A stretch of 64,000 nt of DNA, from NCBI GenBank assembly GCA_944470555.2, contig CALYCZ020000116.1, positions 62,001-126,000 on the forward strand, read 5' to 3'. This DNA is from Heterobilharzia americana (Eukaryota > Platyhelminthes > Trematoda > Strigeidida > Schistosomatidae). A model generated the notes under the pieces. The model saw only the letters and a list, made by a program, of their open reading frames with translations, was not told where the DNA came from and ran no database searches. Shown here piece after piece: positions 1-11,830 of the stretch (position 1 is its first letter; each line of letters begins with the position of its first letter). The position numbers and the translations under genes were made by a program.

Positions 1-1998
1 TGATAATCAGTCTGGATGACGTTTCGGAATTCGGCTGACGTCTGCTAACCTTTAGACATATGTTACCAACTATCTTTACCAAGATAATATCACACCAGAT
101 TTCCTCGGGATGAGAATCGCTGTATCGTTCAAGTAGATGGTTAGATGATTAAAAACGTACTTGAAACTCTCATTTTCTAATAGAGGTTTAACTACTGCAC
201 CTTTTCTGCGACCAATGAAGCGCAAATATACGTGTGCTCTTACTAACGCTAGATAGGAATTCAAATAGATGATCCAGAAAGGGTGGAAATCCTTCACTGA
301 TCCTCTCCAACGATGGCCTGTTGCAATATGATCTGTCTGTATCCATCGTTTGTTTGATGTCGATGGACGTCAAGTGAGACAGTGTCTCTCTTCATACTTA
401 AAGTGTGTGGTGGTGAGAAACAAGGGTCGGCCAGAACAAGATTGCAAGAAACGATCACGAAGAAACGGCATGGATATCTACTCAGTAACCTTGTAGACAT
501 TCTCATATTAGGCAGTGGACCACAACTACTTTGTGAAGGATAACGATACCATCTTGCTGCCCTAACATCAGTAGTTGGAGCAGTGTTTGACCTCATTATT
601 TGACTCCTAAAAATCTAAGCCACAAATCTAGACACTCTAGTTGTTTTGTTGACACGAATTCTGCAAATCCTTCTGACATGTCTCTAATTTGTTCAAGCTC
701 TCTATTTGTGTATTTAATTCACCTGTTATTATGAATATATTTGAGTGTTTTGCTTTATATAGGGAAAGTGACAGCTTTTAATAGAATTCACACTTAGCAC
801 TTTTCAAACTCCAGTCGGTGAATGCGTGGATAGAGACCATGTATAGACATTGGATGTCTCACGACCCTTTCTAGTTTACAAAAAATTCATTCAGTCAAAT
901 AGCACACATACTGCTGTTGACTGGTATCCAGCCGATAGGTGTGCCTTGTGCTCTACACCTGTATGCAGGAAAACTAGCCACTTGATCTCCATACACTTGC
1001 AAAGTGAATTTTGAAGATTCACAGCATCGGTCAGGTGAAGTCAATTAAATAAACACACTCAACTCCCGTATATGTGTCTTAGAGACACAGCATACATCCA
1101 AAGCTCAAGATTCCAGAGTTCTGGCAAGCGATACTTGCTATTCGATTTGGCATAGAGTTCAGACATTGAAAGCTCCAAAACGAAAACGATGGCTGGGACT
1201 TAAGAGAGTATGAATGATGCTTCAATTACTCTAATCGTTGACAACGATTGCAGAGTAAAAGGTTGAGGGTGTGAGAGTCTTAATATTGGTATCAGGAAGT
1301 GAACCCAAGAGAAGAGACAGAGGTAAGGGGGTGGGTCATGTTTGGTTGGATTTTGTATACTGCTAGAAGCGTGCAGGCAGTTGACACTTCCCGTCTGCCC
1401 ACACTGTGGAAATTGTTTCTCTAGGATACCTGAGACTGAAAAAGACTTGTGTGGTTACATAGCCCAAGAGAAACCTGCTTGACACCTATTACACACAGCT
1501 TTTTGAAGGTTACTGGTTCTCGATTTGGTTGATATGAGAAAACCCCAGATCGCTGGTACTGGAAGACCGCAGGGTTGGAAGAAGTGTAATAATTTTGTGA
1601 CTGATCTTTTCTAACCCCCATTCTCACTAAAAAAAGTAGCATGGCACTGCTGATGATACATAGAAAGTACTTACTATTGTCTCATCCCATCCGGTGAGCG
1701 GAACGATTACATCATCAGATCCCATCATCGCGTAGTAATTTACGCTATTGTGGTAACGGCTTTCTGTTTCTACTAAGTGACAGGCCTGTTTATTATTCAA
1801 GGATCTCAAAAATAATCGCTGTAGTCAGTATATTTCGTTGTGTCACTGTGATGGGCAAATCGAATCCCCACGTCAAGGTAGTAAAATTCGGTTGAGGTTT
1901 CGGGATATATGGGAGACGTTGTCGCAGGTCTTCGTAAATTACGACAAACTGGAAAAGCATGGTATGGCTTTATTTCTAGTACTTGAAATATAACTAGT

Positions 1999-2001
<3 letters not shown>
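1..2001. other. AT-rich intergenic DNA, no supported gene
   Basis: Only short open frames of up to about 100 codons are present, none resembling a known protein. The part around 1300-1650 is a little richer in G and C than its surroundings and could be an old interspersed repeat, but I could not assign it. Confidence 0.4.

Positions 2002-2080
<79 letters not shown>
2002..2080. repeat. (AT)n microsatellite
   Basis: An uninterrupted run of alternating A and T of about 79 bp. It is a likely site of length polymorphism and of assembly error. Confidence 0.98.
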
Positions 2081-2082
<2 letters not shown>

Positions 2083-2291
2083 AACTTTTAGTTGCTCAAA
2101 TTTTTTTATTCAAACAACGATCAGCACTGAACTGATTTTTTCCCGTCCTCAGAATTTGGAACCTTTAGATCCCATCTAGTACTCTAAATTACCTAGTGAT
2201 TGTTTCAATATGGAAACATCTTCATGCGTTTTACTAGTTTCTGCATAAAATCGTTATGACTTTATAACCAAAGCCAAACGATATAGCGTGA

Positions 2292-2789
2292 CAGACTATC
2301 TTAGCCATTGCTAATTCAAGCAACATTATAGGTAGGAATATAATTGACGATAGTAAGTTGATCTGCGTGAGTAAAAATTCCAAAGAATTCATTTATAAAT
2401 TTCTCAATATTGTCAAAATAGAAGTGAAGTTAGAGAAATTTATCATAAAACCGGATTATTGGTACAAAACTGATGTTTTGCGAATGTATGAACGTATTCA
2501 TGGGAGTTTAAAGCCAGAAATTTTTAATTTCTTAGTCGATCCCACTCATTTAACGAGTCACATCAGGCAGATACTTATAAAAGTAGAACAAATGAAAGTG
2601 ATCAAAGCTGGAATAGGTTGTTGTGTTGTAAGGAAAACTGATTCTATATTGACCTTTAAAGCAAAAAACTTCTCTAAAATGGAGGTCGAACACAAAATCA
2701 TGCATATGTTCTATGAAAATTTTACAAACAAAAGAACAGTAAAGCAGAATCTGTGTTTGATAGTTAACGTCTTTTCCAAGTGTACTTAG
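2292..2789 (+). CDS. Possible exon or relic of a divergent PH-like protein
   Basis: The frame is open for 165 codons, from just after a TGA at 2289 to a TAG at 2787. My rough estimate for this base composition is that such a length is expected well under once in the window. There is no ATG until 2484; from there 101 residues remain, so the front may be spliced or lost. I do not recognise it by direct similarity. Its second half reads as two or three short strands (around VEQMKVIK, GCCVVRK and ILTFKAK) followed by a helix (MEVEHKIMHMFYENF). This is the order seen at residues 98-150 of the PH-like gene 1.2 kb downstream, where ISHFYVS, YFVLCVD and YYEIYKCK precede a helix. The resemblance is a pattern match, not an identity. 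It could equally be an unrelated small protein or a chance frame. No downstream partner exon was identified. Confidence 0.4.
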   Translation, partial: QTILAIANSSNIIGRNIIDDSKLICVSKNSKEFIYKFLNIVKIEVKLEKFIIKPDYWYKTDVLRMYERIHGSLKPEIFNFLVDPTHLTSHIRQILIKVEQMKVIKAGIGCCVVRKTDSILTFKAKNFSKMEVEHKIMHMFYENFTNKRTVKQNLCLIVNVFSKCT

Positions 2790-3944
2790 ATACTTTATAC
2801 ACTCTCAAATCTATACAAGCAATTTCAAAACAAACATTGTCGGTCAGTAGAAGGATGATGTTTTACTTATCTTCATCGATGTTGTCTTCCCTTTTGCCTT
2901 TTCAGACTCTAGTTAGCTAAATTAGCGGTTATTTCAAAAACTATTCGTACCATATGCTAACTAGTTGCCTAAATATTTTTCCTAAGGTGGATTTAAGAAG
3001 CCTAAAGGGCTGTCACAGATTTTATTATTTCACCTGTGACAATAAACTAGACCAAGTTTGAGATGTCAAGGGTCTACAGAGTTTGATAAATCTCTTCTCT
3101 ATTGATATTACTAAACACTTGTAGCATATTAGAATACTGCGTTTAAGTGAGAAGAAATCTATGAAACAAAAAGTTAAATTCATTTATTTTTTCTTAGCTT
3201 CATCTTTATGCTAGATAAATGTATATTCACATTGAAACTCGACTTCAAATGAATATATCGAGTCACCAGTCTTACTTTTTGAAGGTGTTTTGTATTGAAC
3301 TTCATTTCAACTATTTTCAGATATCCGATTTCACTGACTCACATGTTCGTTATTACTGCTTATCAGTTCTTTTCTCATTTTGTATCTGTCTGTTTATGTA
3401 TTTACCTTACTCATAGTCAGACTGCTTCTTTAGTCTATCGATTACCACTAGTATAACAAAGTAGGACTCATTGAGAAGAAAAAACCATTTCATGAATAGT
3501 TGAATAAGCTATTCGCGCGTTGTGTTAAACGCTATCACCACCAATAGACTTTAATTAACAAAAATCTATATACCACTTATGAGCTAGTAAAATAGTGACT
3601 ACCGCCCCCACTAGTCTTGCGTATTAAAATTGGTTTAGCAGTAGTTATATTAGTACGCACAAACCATTGGTTAATCATTATTAAGAACTATACGGAAAAT
3701 ATAAGTGAGTATAAGAGAGATATAAATATTGTAAACAAAGAGGCGGAGAAGAAACTGAAATCAAATAATCAAGTACTCTTTGAATATTTCATTAGTTTAA
3801 TTGTGATTTACTTGAATAGCCATTACGAAATTAAACTGTGTGACAGCTATCAGACACAAAACCTTAAGAAGTTAAATAAGGTAAGGTTTTAAATAATTGA
3901 CTTTAAATTTTCTCTAATATTTTTCTACATGGTGTTGAGTAGCC
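2790..3944. other. Intergenic stretch upstream of the first PH-like gene
   Basis: AT-rich sequence. Two short frames (3219-3416 and 3617-3892, the latter starting at a TTG) look like chance. A pyrimidine-rich run at about 3901-3930 followed by AG at 3941-3942 could act as a splice acceptor, cis or spliced-leader, two bases before the ATG at 3945. That is inference. No clear TATA box was found. Confidence 0.4.
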
Positions 3945-4871
3945 ATGAAGTCTAAGCGCTCAACGAGTAAAGTACGTAACTCTGAACCTATCGACGATAT
4001 ATTACGTCATGTGGGAACCAAACAATACCTATTTCTGGAAACACATATATGTACTATTTATCGAGTTACATGTGCCCCAGGGGAAACATTTTCTGAGTCT
4101 AAAGCAATGTCATTAATAGAAAAATATCACCGCAAAAGACAAGCACATTGCAATGCAGGTCTACTGGAGGATCGTTTCAGTTTGGAACGTACTAAAACAA
4201 CTGGGAAAATACCATTTCGTCCATGGGTATCATACAAAGAAATTTCGCATTTCTATGTGAGCAACACTAGACCTGAATATTTTGTACTATGCGTTGATTC
4301 TCAACGAAGTTTGCAAAAGTATTATGAGATATACAAGTGTAAGACACCAGCAAATGTTAGAAAAGTTGAAGAACTAATGAGAAGAGCAATGAATGATCCA
4401 GACAAAAAACTGCGGGATATTAATGCATTGAGACAAGTGGCGGTTAAAGACAGTGATCGAATTCGTTCTCTGCCAAACTTTGATGAAGAAAATATACGTG
4501 ATACAATGATCGAAGATGAAAATAATCGATCTCCTTCACCACATTATCAATATCCATCGCCAACACCAGTGCGCAAGTTACCTTCCCCAGTTATGGTCTC
4601 CCCAGTAAAACAAATACATGTAAATGCAGCTGCACCTAGCCCGCTAATTAATTATGAACGTTATAATGTTGATGACTTAGAAAATGTCACATACATTAAA
4701 ATTGACCCTAGCAAAGGCCCTATGATTGATAAAGAAGGACCAATTTACATGTTTTTCTCAAGGCAAATGAACAATTCGAAGGAAAAAAGTCCGTACAACA
4801 GCTATGTTAACCACGATGCAGCTTCTTGGAATAATATAAGTAGAAATAATAACATAAACTATTCACCATGA
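3945..4871 (+). CDS. Trematode PH-like domain protein, paralog 1
   Basis: This single open exon encodes 308 aa. Residues 16-152 match the family that Pfam calls 'Trematode PH-like domain', a flatworm version of the pleckstrin-homology fold. Such folds usually bind phosphoinositides or proteins at membranes; the specific ligand is unknown. Visible landmarks are RHVGTKQYLF (21-30), EKYHRKRQ (59-66), the near-invariant GKIPFRPWVSYKEI (87-100), YFVLCVD (112-118) and YYEIYKCK (126-133), then an amphipathic helix (137-150). A Ser/Pro-rich linker follows (about 194-235, with several SP dipeptides), then a second conserved block, VTYIKIDPSKGP to YMFFSR (248-273), and an Asn-rich tail. No signal peptide or membrane segment is seen, so it should be cytosolic or membrane-peripheral. 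The start is supported because the paralog at 50513 also begins exactly 15 residues before the shared IDD. An AATAAA lies three bases past the stop. Confidence 0.9.
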   Translation: MKSKRSTSKVRNSEPIDDILRHVGTKQYLFLETHICTIYRVTCAPGETFSESKAMSLIEKYHRKRQAHCNAGLLEDRFSLERTKTTGKIPFRPWVSYKEISHFYVSNTRPEYFVLCVDSQRSLQKYYEIYKCKTPANVRKVEELMRRAMNDPDKKLRDINALRQVAVKDSDRIRSLPNFDEENIRDTMIEDENNRSPSPHYQYPSPTPVRKLPSPVMVSPVKQIHVNAAAPSPLINYERYNVDDLENVTYIKIDPSKGPMIDKEGPIYMFFSRQMNNSKEKSPYNSYVNHDAASWNNISRNNNINYSP

Positions 4872-4873
4872 TG

Positions 4874-4879
4874 AATAAA
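4874..4879 (+). promoter_or_regulatory. Candidate polyadenylation signal AATAAA
   Basis: A canonical hexamer three bases after the stop of the PH-like gene at 3945-4871. If used, the 3' UTR would be only a few tens of bases. Another AATAAA at 5297-5302 would give a more usual 3' UTR of about 450 bases. Confidence 0.45.
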
Positions 4880-7375
4880 TTACAGAAAATAATTTTGTCA
4901 GCAGTATAATAGATTTTTTTACACATACAAAGATTCACGTATTGATATGCACGCAAACATATTATGATTAAGTGAAGAAATTGTATTAAAACTTCCGTCT
5001 TACCTGACTACTGCATTAAAATTATTCAAAATTATTACACCTTTATCATTCTTATGATATTATTCATCGTCCTATGCTTTACTGAATGCTTTTCGTTTCG
5101 ATTGTTTATTACAGTTTACTAGTAAACACTCAGGTCAGTAATACTGTTTCTGCTCAGATTTATGTTTCATTTTCGTTGAAGATATCACTCTGGAGACCTT
5201 CTATGCTAGTAGACCGTTTACCACGGAATCTTTTTCTCTCGCTGCCCTACCCACACAATATGATTTATCACACGATGTGATATTTCTTAATTGCCTAATA
5301 AATTATGTAGTCATCCATTCAGTAACAAAATTATGCTTATGTCTAAAAAATAAACCATATTTTATATTATACTTCGCCTTTAAATATTAGCAAATTATCG
5401 AAAATTCTGCTTATTATGGAAATAATATAACAATATTGTCGTATATCTTACAAATAAATACATAAATATTGTCATGTTCAACTTTTCTATGAGATAAAGA
5501 AACTTTGCTTTTCAGATAAACTGCACTATTCATAAATTTTGATAGTATAAAATAAAAATATGTAGGTTCTATTTGACTAAGTTTCGTTTCAATTTGATGA
5601 AGTCAAATTTTTGCTTTTGACTAACGCTAAAATTTTGTTTCGGCAAACATCGATTATTTATCCCGCCCTTGTAAACTAAGCAGCTTAGTTATAGTAAAAA
5701 ACACTAGTTAGCTAGATCTATAATCATCGTTAACCGAAGACGCTGCTAAAAATCACGAAAATCCTGATTACTTATCAGCTGTACAGAAAGACTGAACTTA
5801 GTTGAGTTCATTACACAAATTGAAAGGCGTTAGCGACAAGAAAGTTTTAGGAATGATCATTTCAAGAGGCTTCAGCCGGGCCATTCAAGGAATTAATTTG
5901 ATCACCAAGTTATTTATTATGCTGAGTGAATTCCAGTAATCTATAAAGTGGAAGAAACGTATCTCTGGTTAAGCTTAGGTTTTAGAGCTTCCAACAATAA
6001 TTGGTTGATTATAAGACCGAAAAATCTACCAATGGATAAAAAGATGAAAGTGGTGTGATTTAGCTGCCTCTTTCTAGATATCAAATTAAAAATCCAGAAG
6101 CTATATCTCATGCATCACAACTAAATCTTGTCTACAACTGCGAAAATTATTAGTGAAACTTCTCAATCAAATTGAAGAACTATAAAACTAGTACTGGTGC
6201 TAAAAGGATGCGGTGGCATAGTCTACAAATGAAACTATCTTTTACTTTGAAAACTTTAATTAAAGGATTCTGGGTTGATATGAAACTTCCTAAAATGCGT
6301 AAGAACCTAAGAAATTCAAAGGGGCGATGAAATTGCTTGGTAAAACTATGATGCTCAAGGAAAATACTTTCTACTGAAATGTTGATGAGAAGGTAAGTAA
6401 AATTTTTATGTTGCTGTGACGTCGACTTAGTAAAGTCTGTAGCTTCCCTAACTATACAACACTTACTGAAAAAGCCTATCTGAATGCTGTATCTATGCAA
6501 GTAACTGTTCAGTTAGCATATTAGGTTAATCAAATAAAATTTAATAAGCCCGCGTCAGGTCATATTTAAGTCATCTATCTGAAAATGCATGTAACTGAGA
6601 CATTTTCCAAACTCAAGAAAAGACTTTAGTCAAACGTTTGAAAATTGTTGTAACAGTACACTTAGAAATGCGTAGTACATTTGAAGACTCTTGTATGCGC
6701 TTGCATCTTTCATCGAGATTGGTAAACAAATACTTCATCTATCTCCTTACCTTGATATAACTTTATTGGTTTTCCTTTGAGTTTATTTTTTACGCAGTTC
6801 TGAATAAAAGCGTGTCCAATTTAATCCCGATCTGATGATTGTCTATCCATTATTATTTCTTTATGCTTATTAAACTTTGCTTGACATATGTATTTTGATA
6901 GATATAACGAAATTAATTTTTTGCGCGATAGCTCACGTCATATAATCCTTGAAAATAATATATTTGCATTTGAAATATTTATCTCTATCTAATCAAATCC
7001 TAATTCTATTTTTTCACTGGTCGTTGCTTAACAGTTTTACCACCTTAGTCGGAGGAAGGATTCCAAATTAAAGAGGCTGCACTGAACTTGACATCTTTTT
7101 CATATAGAAACACAATGGCTATGCAGCCAATATTAGTGAAATAAATACCATTCTCGTTTGGAGATTAAACAATGGTTGCATAGACGAACGAAACGTCTCA
7201 TAAAATTTATTATTATTACTAGAATACAAAAATGGTACAGCAAAAGCACCAAGAAATCCGTCACAAAATAGTATAACAATATTGTGAAGGGAAGTAGGTA
7301 AGTTAGGGTGAAAAACAATAAGAACAGCTTGATAGAAGGTCACTTCAGTAAGGTACATCCAAAACAAAACACTCA
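4880..7375. other. AT-rich intergenic DNA, no supported gene
   Basis: It holds a possible distal polyadenylation hexamer at 5297-5302. Otherwise there are only short frames (such as 5086-5280 and 6180-6500) of a length expected by chance. Confidence 0.45.
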
Positions 7376-7590
7376 TTACTTTTCAGCGGCTGAAGATAGA
7401 ATGAAGCCACAGCGTGGCCGCCACTGAGTCATATCTGATAACATCTCAAGCCACTGAGTTGCGTGATCTCTCGGACCCCACCCAGGGAGTCGTTGTGCAC
7501 CAATAGATGCTAACACGATACAACTATCCTTCATCCCACGGCGCCACAACACACACCACTCCTCCACCTCTTCCATCCAGTCTTGTAAGA
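7376..7590 (-). repeat. Candidate interspersed-repeat or retroelement fragment
   Basis: This 215-bp island is visibly richer in G and C than the surrounding DNA. The minus strand is open for 66 codons, with a Trp/Arg-rich composition (RLPGWGPRD, then DMTQWRPRCGF). This is reminiscent of the extreme C-terminus of non-LTR retrotransposon proteins, where Trp-Arg and Cys residues follow a domain boundary. The family assignment is inference. The left edge is near 7376 and the right edge is followed by a short TAA-rich run at about 7613-7626. Confidence 0.35.
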
Positions 7591-9956
7591 GAGAGACTTT
7601 ACTTCTGTAAGTGTAGTAATAATAATAACGATTACGTTATGAAAGACTAGAATACATTCACAAAAGTTACGCCAGTTAGCGAAATTTCACCGCATGTTAT
7701 TCATCTTGTATAGATAGACATAAATCTGTTAAAGTTGACTAAAAACATCCAAATAACATTCAACCATGAGGTACAATTCTTTTGGCCATTATATACAGGA
7801 TATTTTTTCTATCTACTTGCGTCCACAACCAGCAAGTTACTTGTCTTGGATGATGATACATGTTATTAGACTGAAAAAGCGTTTTACTTGACAAAGTCAT
7901 CAACTTTTCTGCTATCTCTTTGTGTTTAGAACAAAACACCACAGGAATGTAGACAAGTGTTTGCTTGTCACTGCTATATTTTATTGAGAGCAACTTATCT
8001 ACTAGTTCTATGTACAGCAAATGTTTTTACCAGCATTCTCTGGATAAACTACAGATATAAGAGAGAGAGAGAGATTTGAACGCGTTGTGGTGCATACTTT
8101 TATGTGAGACTGGTTCACTAGATATAACTCAGAATGATAAACAGTCATTTACTGTATGATATTTCTAGGCAAATCTATTATTCATAATCATATCAGCGTA
8201 GTCATACGTTTGCCAATTGTTTTGTTTGAATGGAATTAGGGATTTCAAAATGTCTGCAGTCGGCAACGAACAATTCCTGTTGCAAGTGTTAACACTGATT
8301 TTAAGTTCAACAGTCAACCACTTGTTTCAACTATCTATTCCAAATTGTAGAGCAATAGCTCTGTCACATTGCATAATGAGCTAATAAATATTCACGTGCA
8401 TCGGAATGGCTGATCTTCTCTTTTTAATGTTAAACTTTATTAGGACTACCGTAATAAATTTCAGTAAACCTCTACAAACAAATATAGTGACTGAATGTCA
8501 CTCACTGTCTACATCACATACATAACTGGATTTCGTTAATTAGATTCGAAAACTGTGTAACTATATCTACATGGTTATGGGCGGTGAAAAGTGCTCGGAA
8601 CGTTATAAAATAATTAGTACCATAATTTATCAAGCAGAGTTATTTTATATGAGAATTAGGATAATCATGTTTTAGAAAGTAACTACAGAAACGGTCAGCT
8701 GACATTTCTAGTGTTTAAAACTCATATTGTGAAACACTTTGTACTGAAGTAAATACTTTACAGGGTAATGATAATAATTAAGTTCACAGGAGATAAGTAA
8801 TGGTTGGAAGCAACAGTTACATGTTTCATAAATGTCATCTGCAAGACTACAAATTGTGAAATAGGGGTTGTTGATATAACGTTGCTAAAGGAAGATATTT
8901 AGGTACTAGATAAAATTCTTTCCAAAGTGAAATGTTGAGAAGTTCTATATACGTACAGCATCTTGTCTACTTACCCTACCGGTGAAAAGTGTTTCATCAC
9001 AATACATATCACTCACGTAATGGATCTGTTAACTTAAGCCAGTTTATCCTCGATAATCTTACGTAGCCTTATTTTGTGGAATGGTATTGGTCTAATTTAA
9101 CTGGTTTGGTTTCGAAATATTTAAGCCATTAGTTACCTACTGGAAATGTTGCAGTTAGGCACGGGAAACGACGGTCACTTTGAAAAGACAGCATCCGTTT
9201 TGTCCTCTTTCTGAAGTGGCTTTTTATTGTCACATTTTAATTATATCTTCTAGATGTGTAATAACATTAGTTCTTATTTTCGCCCATAGTCAGGTAAGTA
9301 GTATTTATCTGAGTTAGTAGACCTTAAAAGATATACGATCGACCCATTAGATTCAATACTTCGTGACGCAGGCAACCAGCTCCGAGTTAACATGAACCTT
9401 TTCAGGTTTTTAATTATATGCCACTGATGTATACTAACAGTTTCAAAGTCCAGGTTCAGCCATTCTTCCTCTGAGTGAATCCTAAAGTGTAGAACAAGAC
9501 CCATTTCATCTTTCATTCCAGATTTTCTTCATTTAATGTAACACTGTGACACAGTATAACTTCCTGGGTGACATATTAAGTTAGAGATATGTAACCGAAC
9601 GATCAATCAAAATACCCAAATATGGAAAAGAAACACAAAATAAACGATGCTACACCATGACTCTTCTCGAATGTATATTTAGCGATAAATGCAGCCACTA
9701 AAAAAAATCGGTAGTACTGTGAATAGAGGTTGCAACACGAATATAAAGGAATTCAAAGCGTTTTCAGAAGCAGAAGTATAAGAAAATCTACTCAGAGTTC
9801 TTCACATGGTAGGCAAAAAAATGGCACCGAAACCAAACACTCGTCCTAATTAGTACTTCATCTGCTTACAGACCTATAGGCGTTAATAATCAGAATAAAT
9901 ACACCTATTAATTAATGTGTAATCCATTTGCATTCAAGTGCATGAGTAAACAGAGG
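7591..9956. other. AT-rich intergenic DNA, no supported gene
   Basis: It contains a short (GA)n run at about 8061-8074 and small chance frames. Nothing recognisable as a gene or RNA. Confidence 0.45.
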
Positions 9957-11830
9957 GTAGGCAGTTGTTGATGAATATCTGTAGTTTGTTGGAAAGGTTT
10001 TTCTCAATGCTCCAAGTCTCTGAACCATACAGGAACACTGACTTGACATTAATGTGGAAAATCCGGATCTTGTCCACGATTTATACTGAGTGCAGAAGAT
10101 CCCCACACTGGTTTCAGGTTAGTGAACGCCTGTCTTGCTTATTCGATCCTGACTTTGACGTCCTTGTCTGTGCCACCTGTAGTTGAAGTGATGCTGCCTA
10201 GATAAGTGTATGTGAGAAAGGCTACTTCGTTTAAGTTTCTCCCGTTGATGGTGATTGCAGCTTGTTGTTGTTGGTAGTGGTGGTGGTGGTGGTGTTGGTT
10301 GGATATTTTCATCACCTCTGTCAGCTCTGTATTCACTTGAAGTCCCGTCTTCGCTGACCTGCCTCTTTTGTTAACTTGTTAGATTTCGCCTGTAGATCTT
10401 CAAGTTTGTGTGACACTAAACATAAGTCATCGACGAAGTTGAAATCTTCTACGATCATTTCCCCGGTTCAGCGTGTTTCCCCATTCTCGCCCCTCACTGT
10501 TCACTGCATAATCCAGTCTACCACAATAAGGAAGATCATCGGTGACAGTGGGCGGCAGCCTTGTCCTACTCCTGTCTTCACTTCAAAAGCATCACTGAGT
10601 TTCGCATTGTGAATTACTTTGCACATGGCGTCTTCATATAGTTGTTGAGTGAGATTGATAAGGGTTTGTGGTATTCCGTGGTGTTGAAGCAACTGCCTGT
10701 CAAATTACTTCTCGGTCGACGCTGTCGACGGCGTTTTCAAAGTCAATGAAGTTGAGGTCATGTAGAGGGTTTACTGCCCTTCGATAATGGTGCGCAGCGT
10801 AGCGTTGCAATTTGGTCAGCACATGATTTGTATATCCTGAATCCAGCCTGTTCCGGTCGTAGTTTTGAATCCAGCCCATCCTTTAGTCTCTCCAGGATTA
10901 TGCGCCTCAATATTTTGTCTGGAGTGGACAGGAGAGTGATTCCGCGACAGTTCTTGCAAACACTGAGGTCTCCCTTCTTCGGGAGTTTGACAAAATAGCC
11001 CTTCTTCCAATCTCTAGGTACCTTCCCTTCCTTCCACACCTTCTGCCGTAGTGGTGTGTGCATGTCCGCTGTTGTCCCCGTGTCTGTCCTCAGTGCTTCT
11101 GGCAGGATTCCATCTGGTCCTGCTGCTTTCCTGAATTTTAGTAGTTTTATGGCGTTTAATGACTTCCATTATGTTGGAGGATTTTTGTTCACTTGTAGTT
11201 CCGTGGCTGCAAGTGGTATTTCTGTATGAGTTGCAGGTAGTGATGGATTCAAGAGCTTTTTGAAGTGGTCAACCGATTGTTTCCACTGTTTCTCTTCTTT
11301 GGTAATTAGATTTCCTTCATCATCTTCCATTGGTTCCATCTGCGTTGATCTCTTCCCTCCCTGCATTATTTGTAGGTGCTTAGTGTAGCATTGTATACTT
11401 ATGACTTTCCTTCTTTTTGAGTTGAATCTTGCTGTCATGATCGTGAGGAGGAGATTGGTTCCCACTTCATGAGAGCTTTCAATGCTCTAGGGAAGATCAT
11501 GATAGCCACTCGAAAACTCAGTGTGCTCGTGGTTGTCTTCTGGGAGACAATATCGGAGTAGATTATTGACTCTCGAGTTAAGAGTTTGGAGAGTCCACTT
11601 CCACTGCTTTGGCTTATTCCACGCACTTCCATACCATACCTCCTCATCTCTTTGGCAATCTGGGCACCCTTGGTAGGTTCAACCATAGTACGGACATTCC
11701 ATGTCCTCACGTTTACTTTCGCTTTCATAAAGAGAGAAGACACTTCGGCCAATTGTCTTCCCGAAAGCTTTCACCCACCTGTGTCATTTCGTGTCTCCGC
11801 ATCCATTGAGGAATAAGTTTTTCTATTATA
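9957..11830 (-). pseudogene. RTE-type LINE copy A (endonuclease-reverse transcriptase), dead
   Basis: The element reads from about 11830 (5' end) to 9957. Its protein would nick target DNA with an APE-type endonuclease and copy its RNA into the break. The start of the endonuclease region (VNVRTWNVRTM) is at about 11670-11710. The remnant of the family's APTN motif near 11366-11385 ends at an internal deletion of roughly 1 kb relative to copy D, which removes the rest of the endonuclease and the linker. The reverse transcriptase follows: a KLPKKGDLS-type block and CRGITLLSTPDKIL at about 10890-11010, EQAGFR at about 10850, FEVKTGVGQGC at about 10570, and the FVDD catalytic box at 10426-10437. 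A His/Gln tract sits at about 10260-10310. The copy stops at about 9957 inside the finger after the RT domain, so the true 3' end is missing. Several frameshifts and stops are present. It resembles the schistosome SR2/SR3 (RTE) group; the exact family is not determined. Confidence 0.85.
10258..10312 (-). repeat. His/Gln-coding trinucleotide tract inside LINE copy A
   Basis: On the minus strand a run of CAC/CAT and CAA/CAG codons gives a HHHHHHYQQQQ-like stretch in the connector after the RT domain. Copy C has a shorter version (HHHQQQQ) at about 31757-31783. Confidence 0.8.

Noticed and set aside
294..596. 100-codon minus-strand frame
   Set aside because: No recognised motif, and frames this long are expected several times by chance at this composition.
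2002..2080. AT run as an origin or matrix-attachment site
   Set aside because: Simple microsatellite; no additional evidence for function.
3617..3892. 91-codon frame just upstream of paralog 1
   Set aside because: Starts at TTG and is Ile/Lys/Asn-rich as chance AT-rich frames are; no link to the gene downstream.
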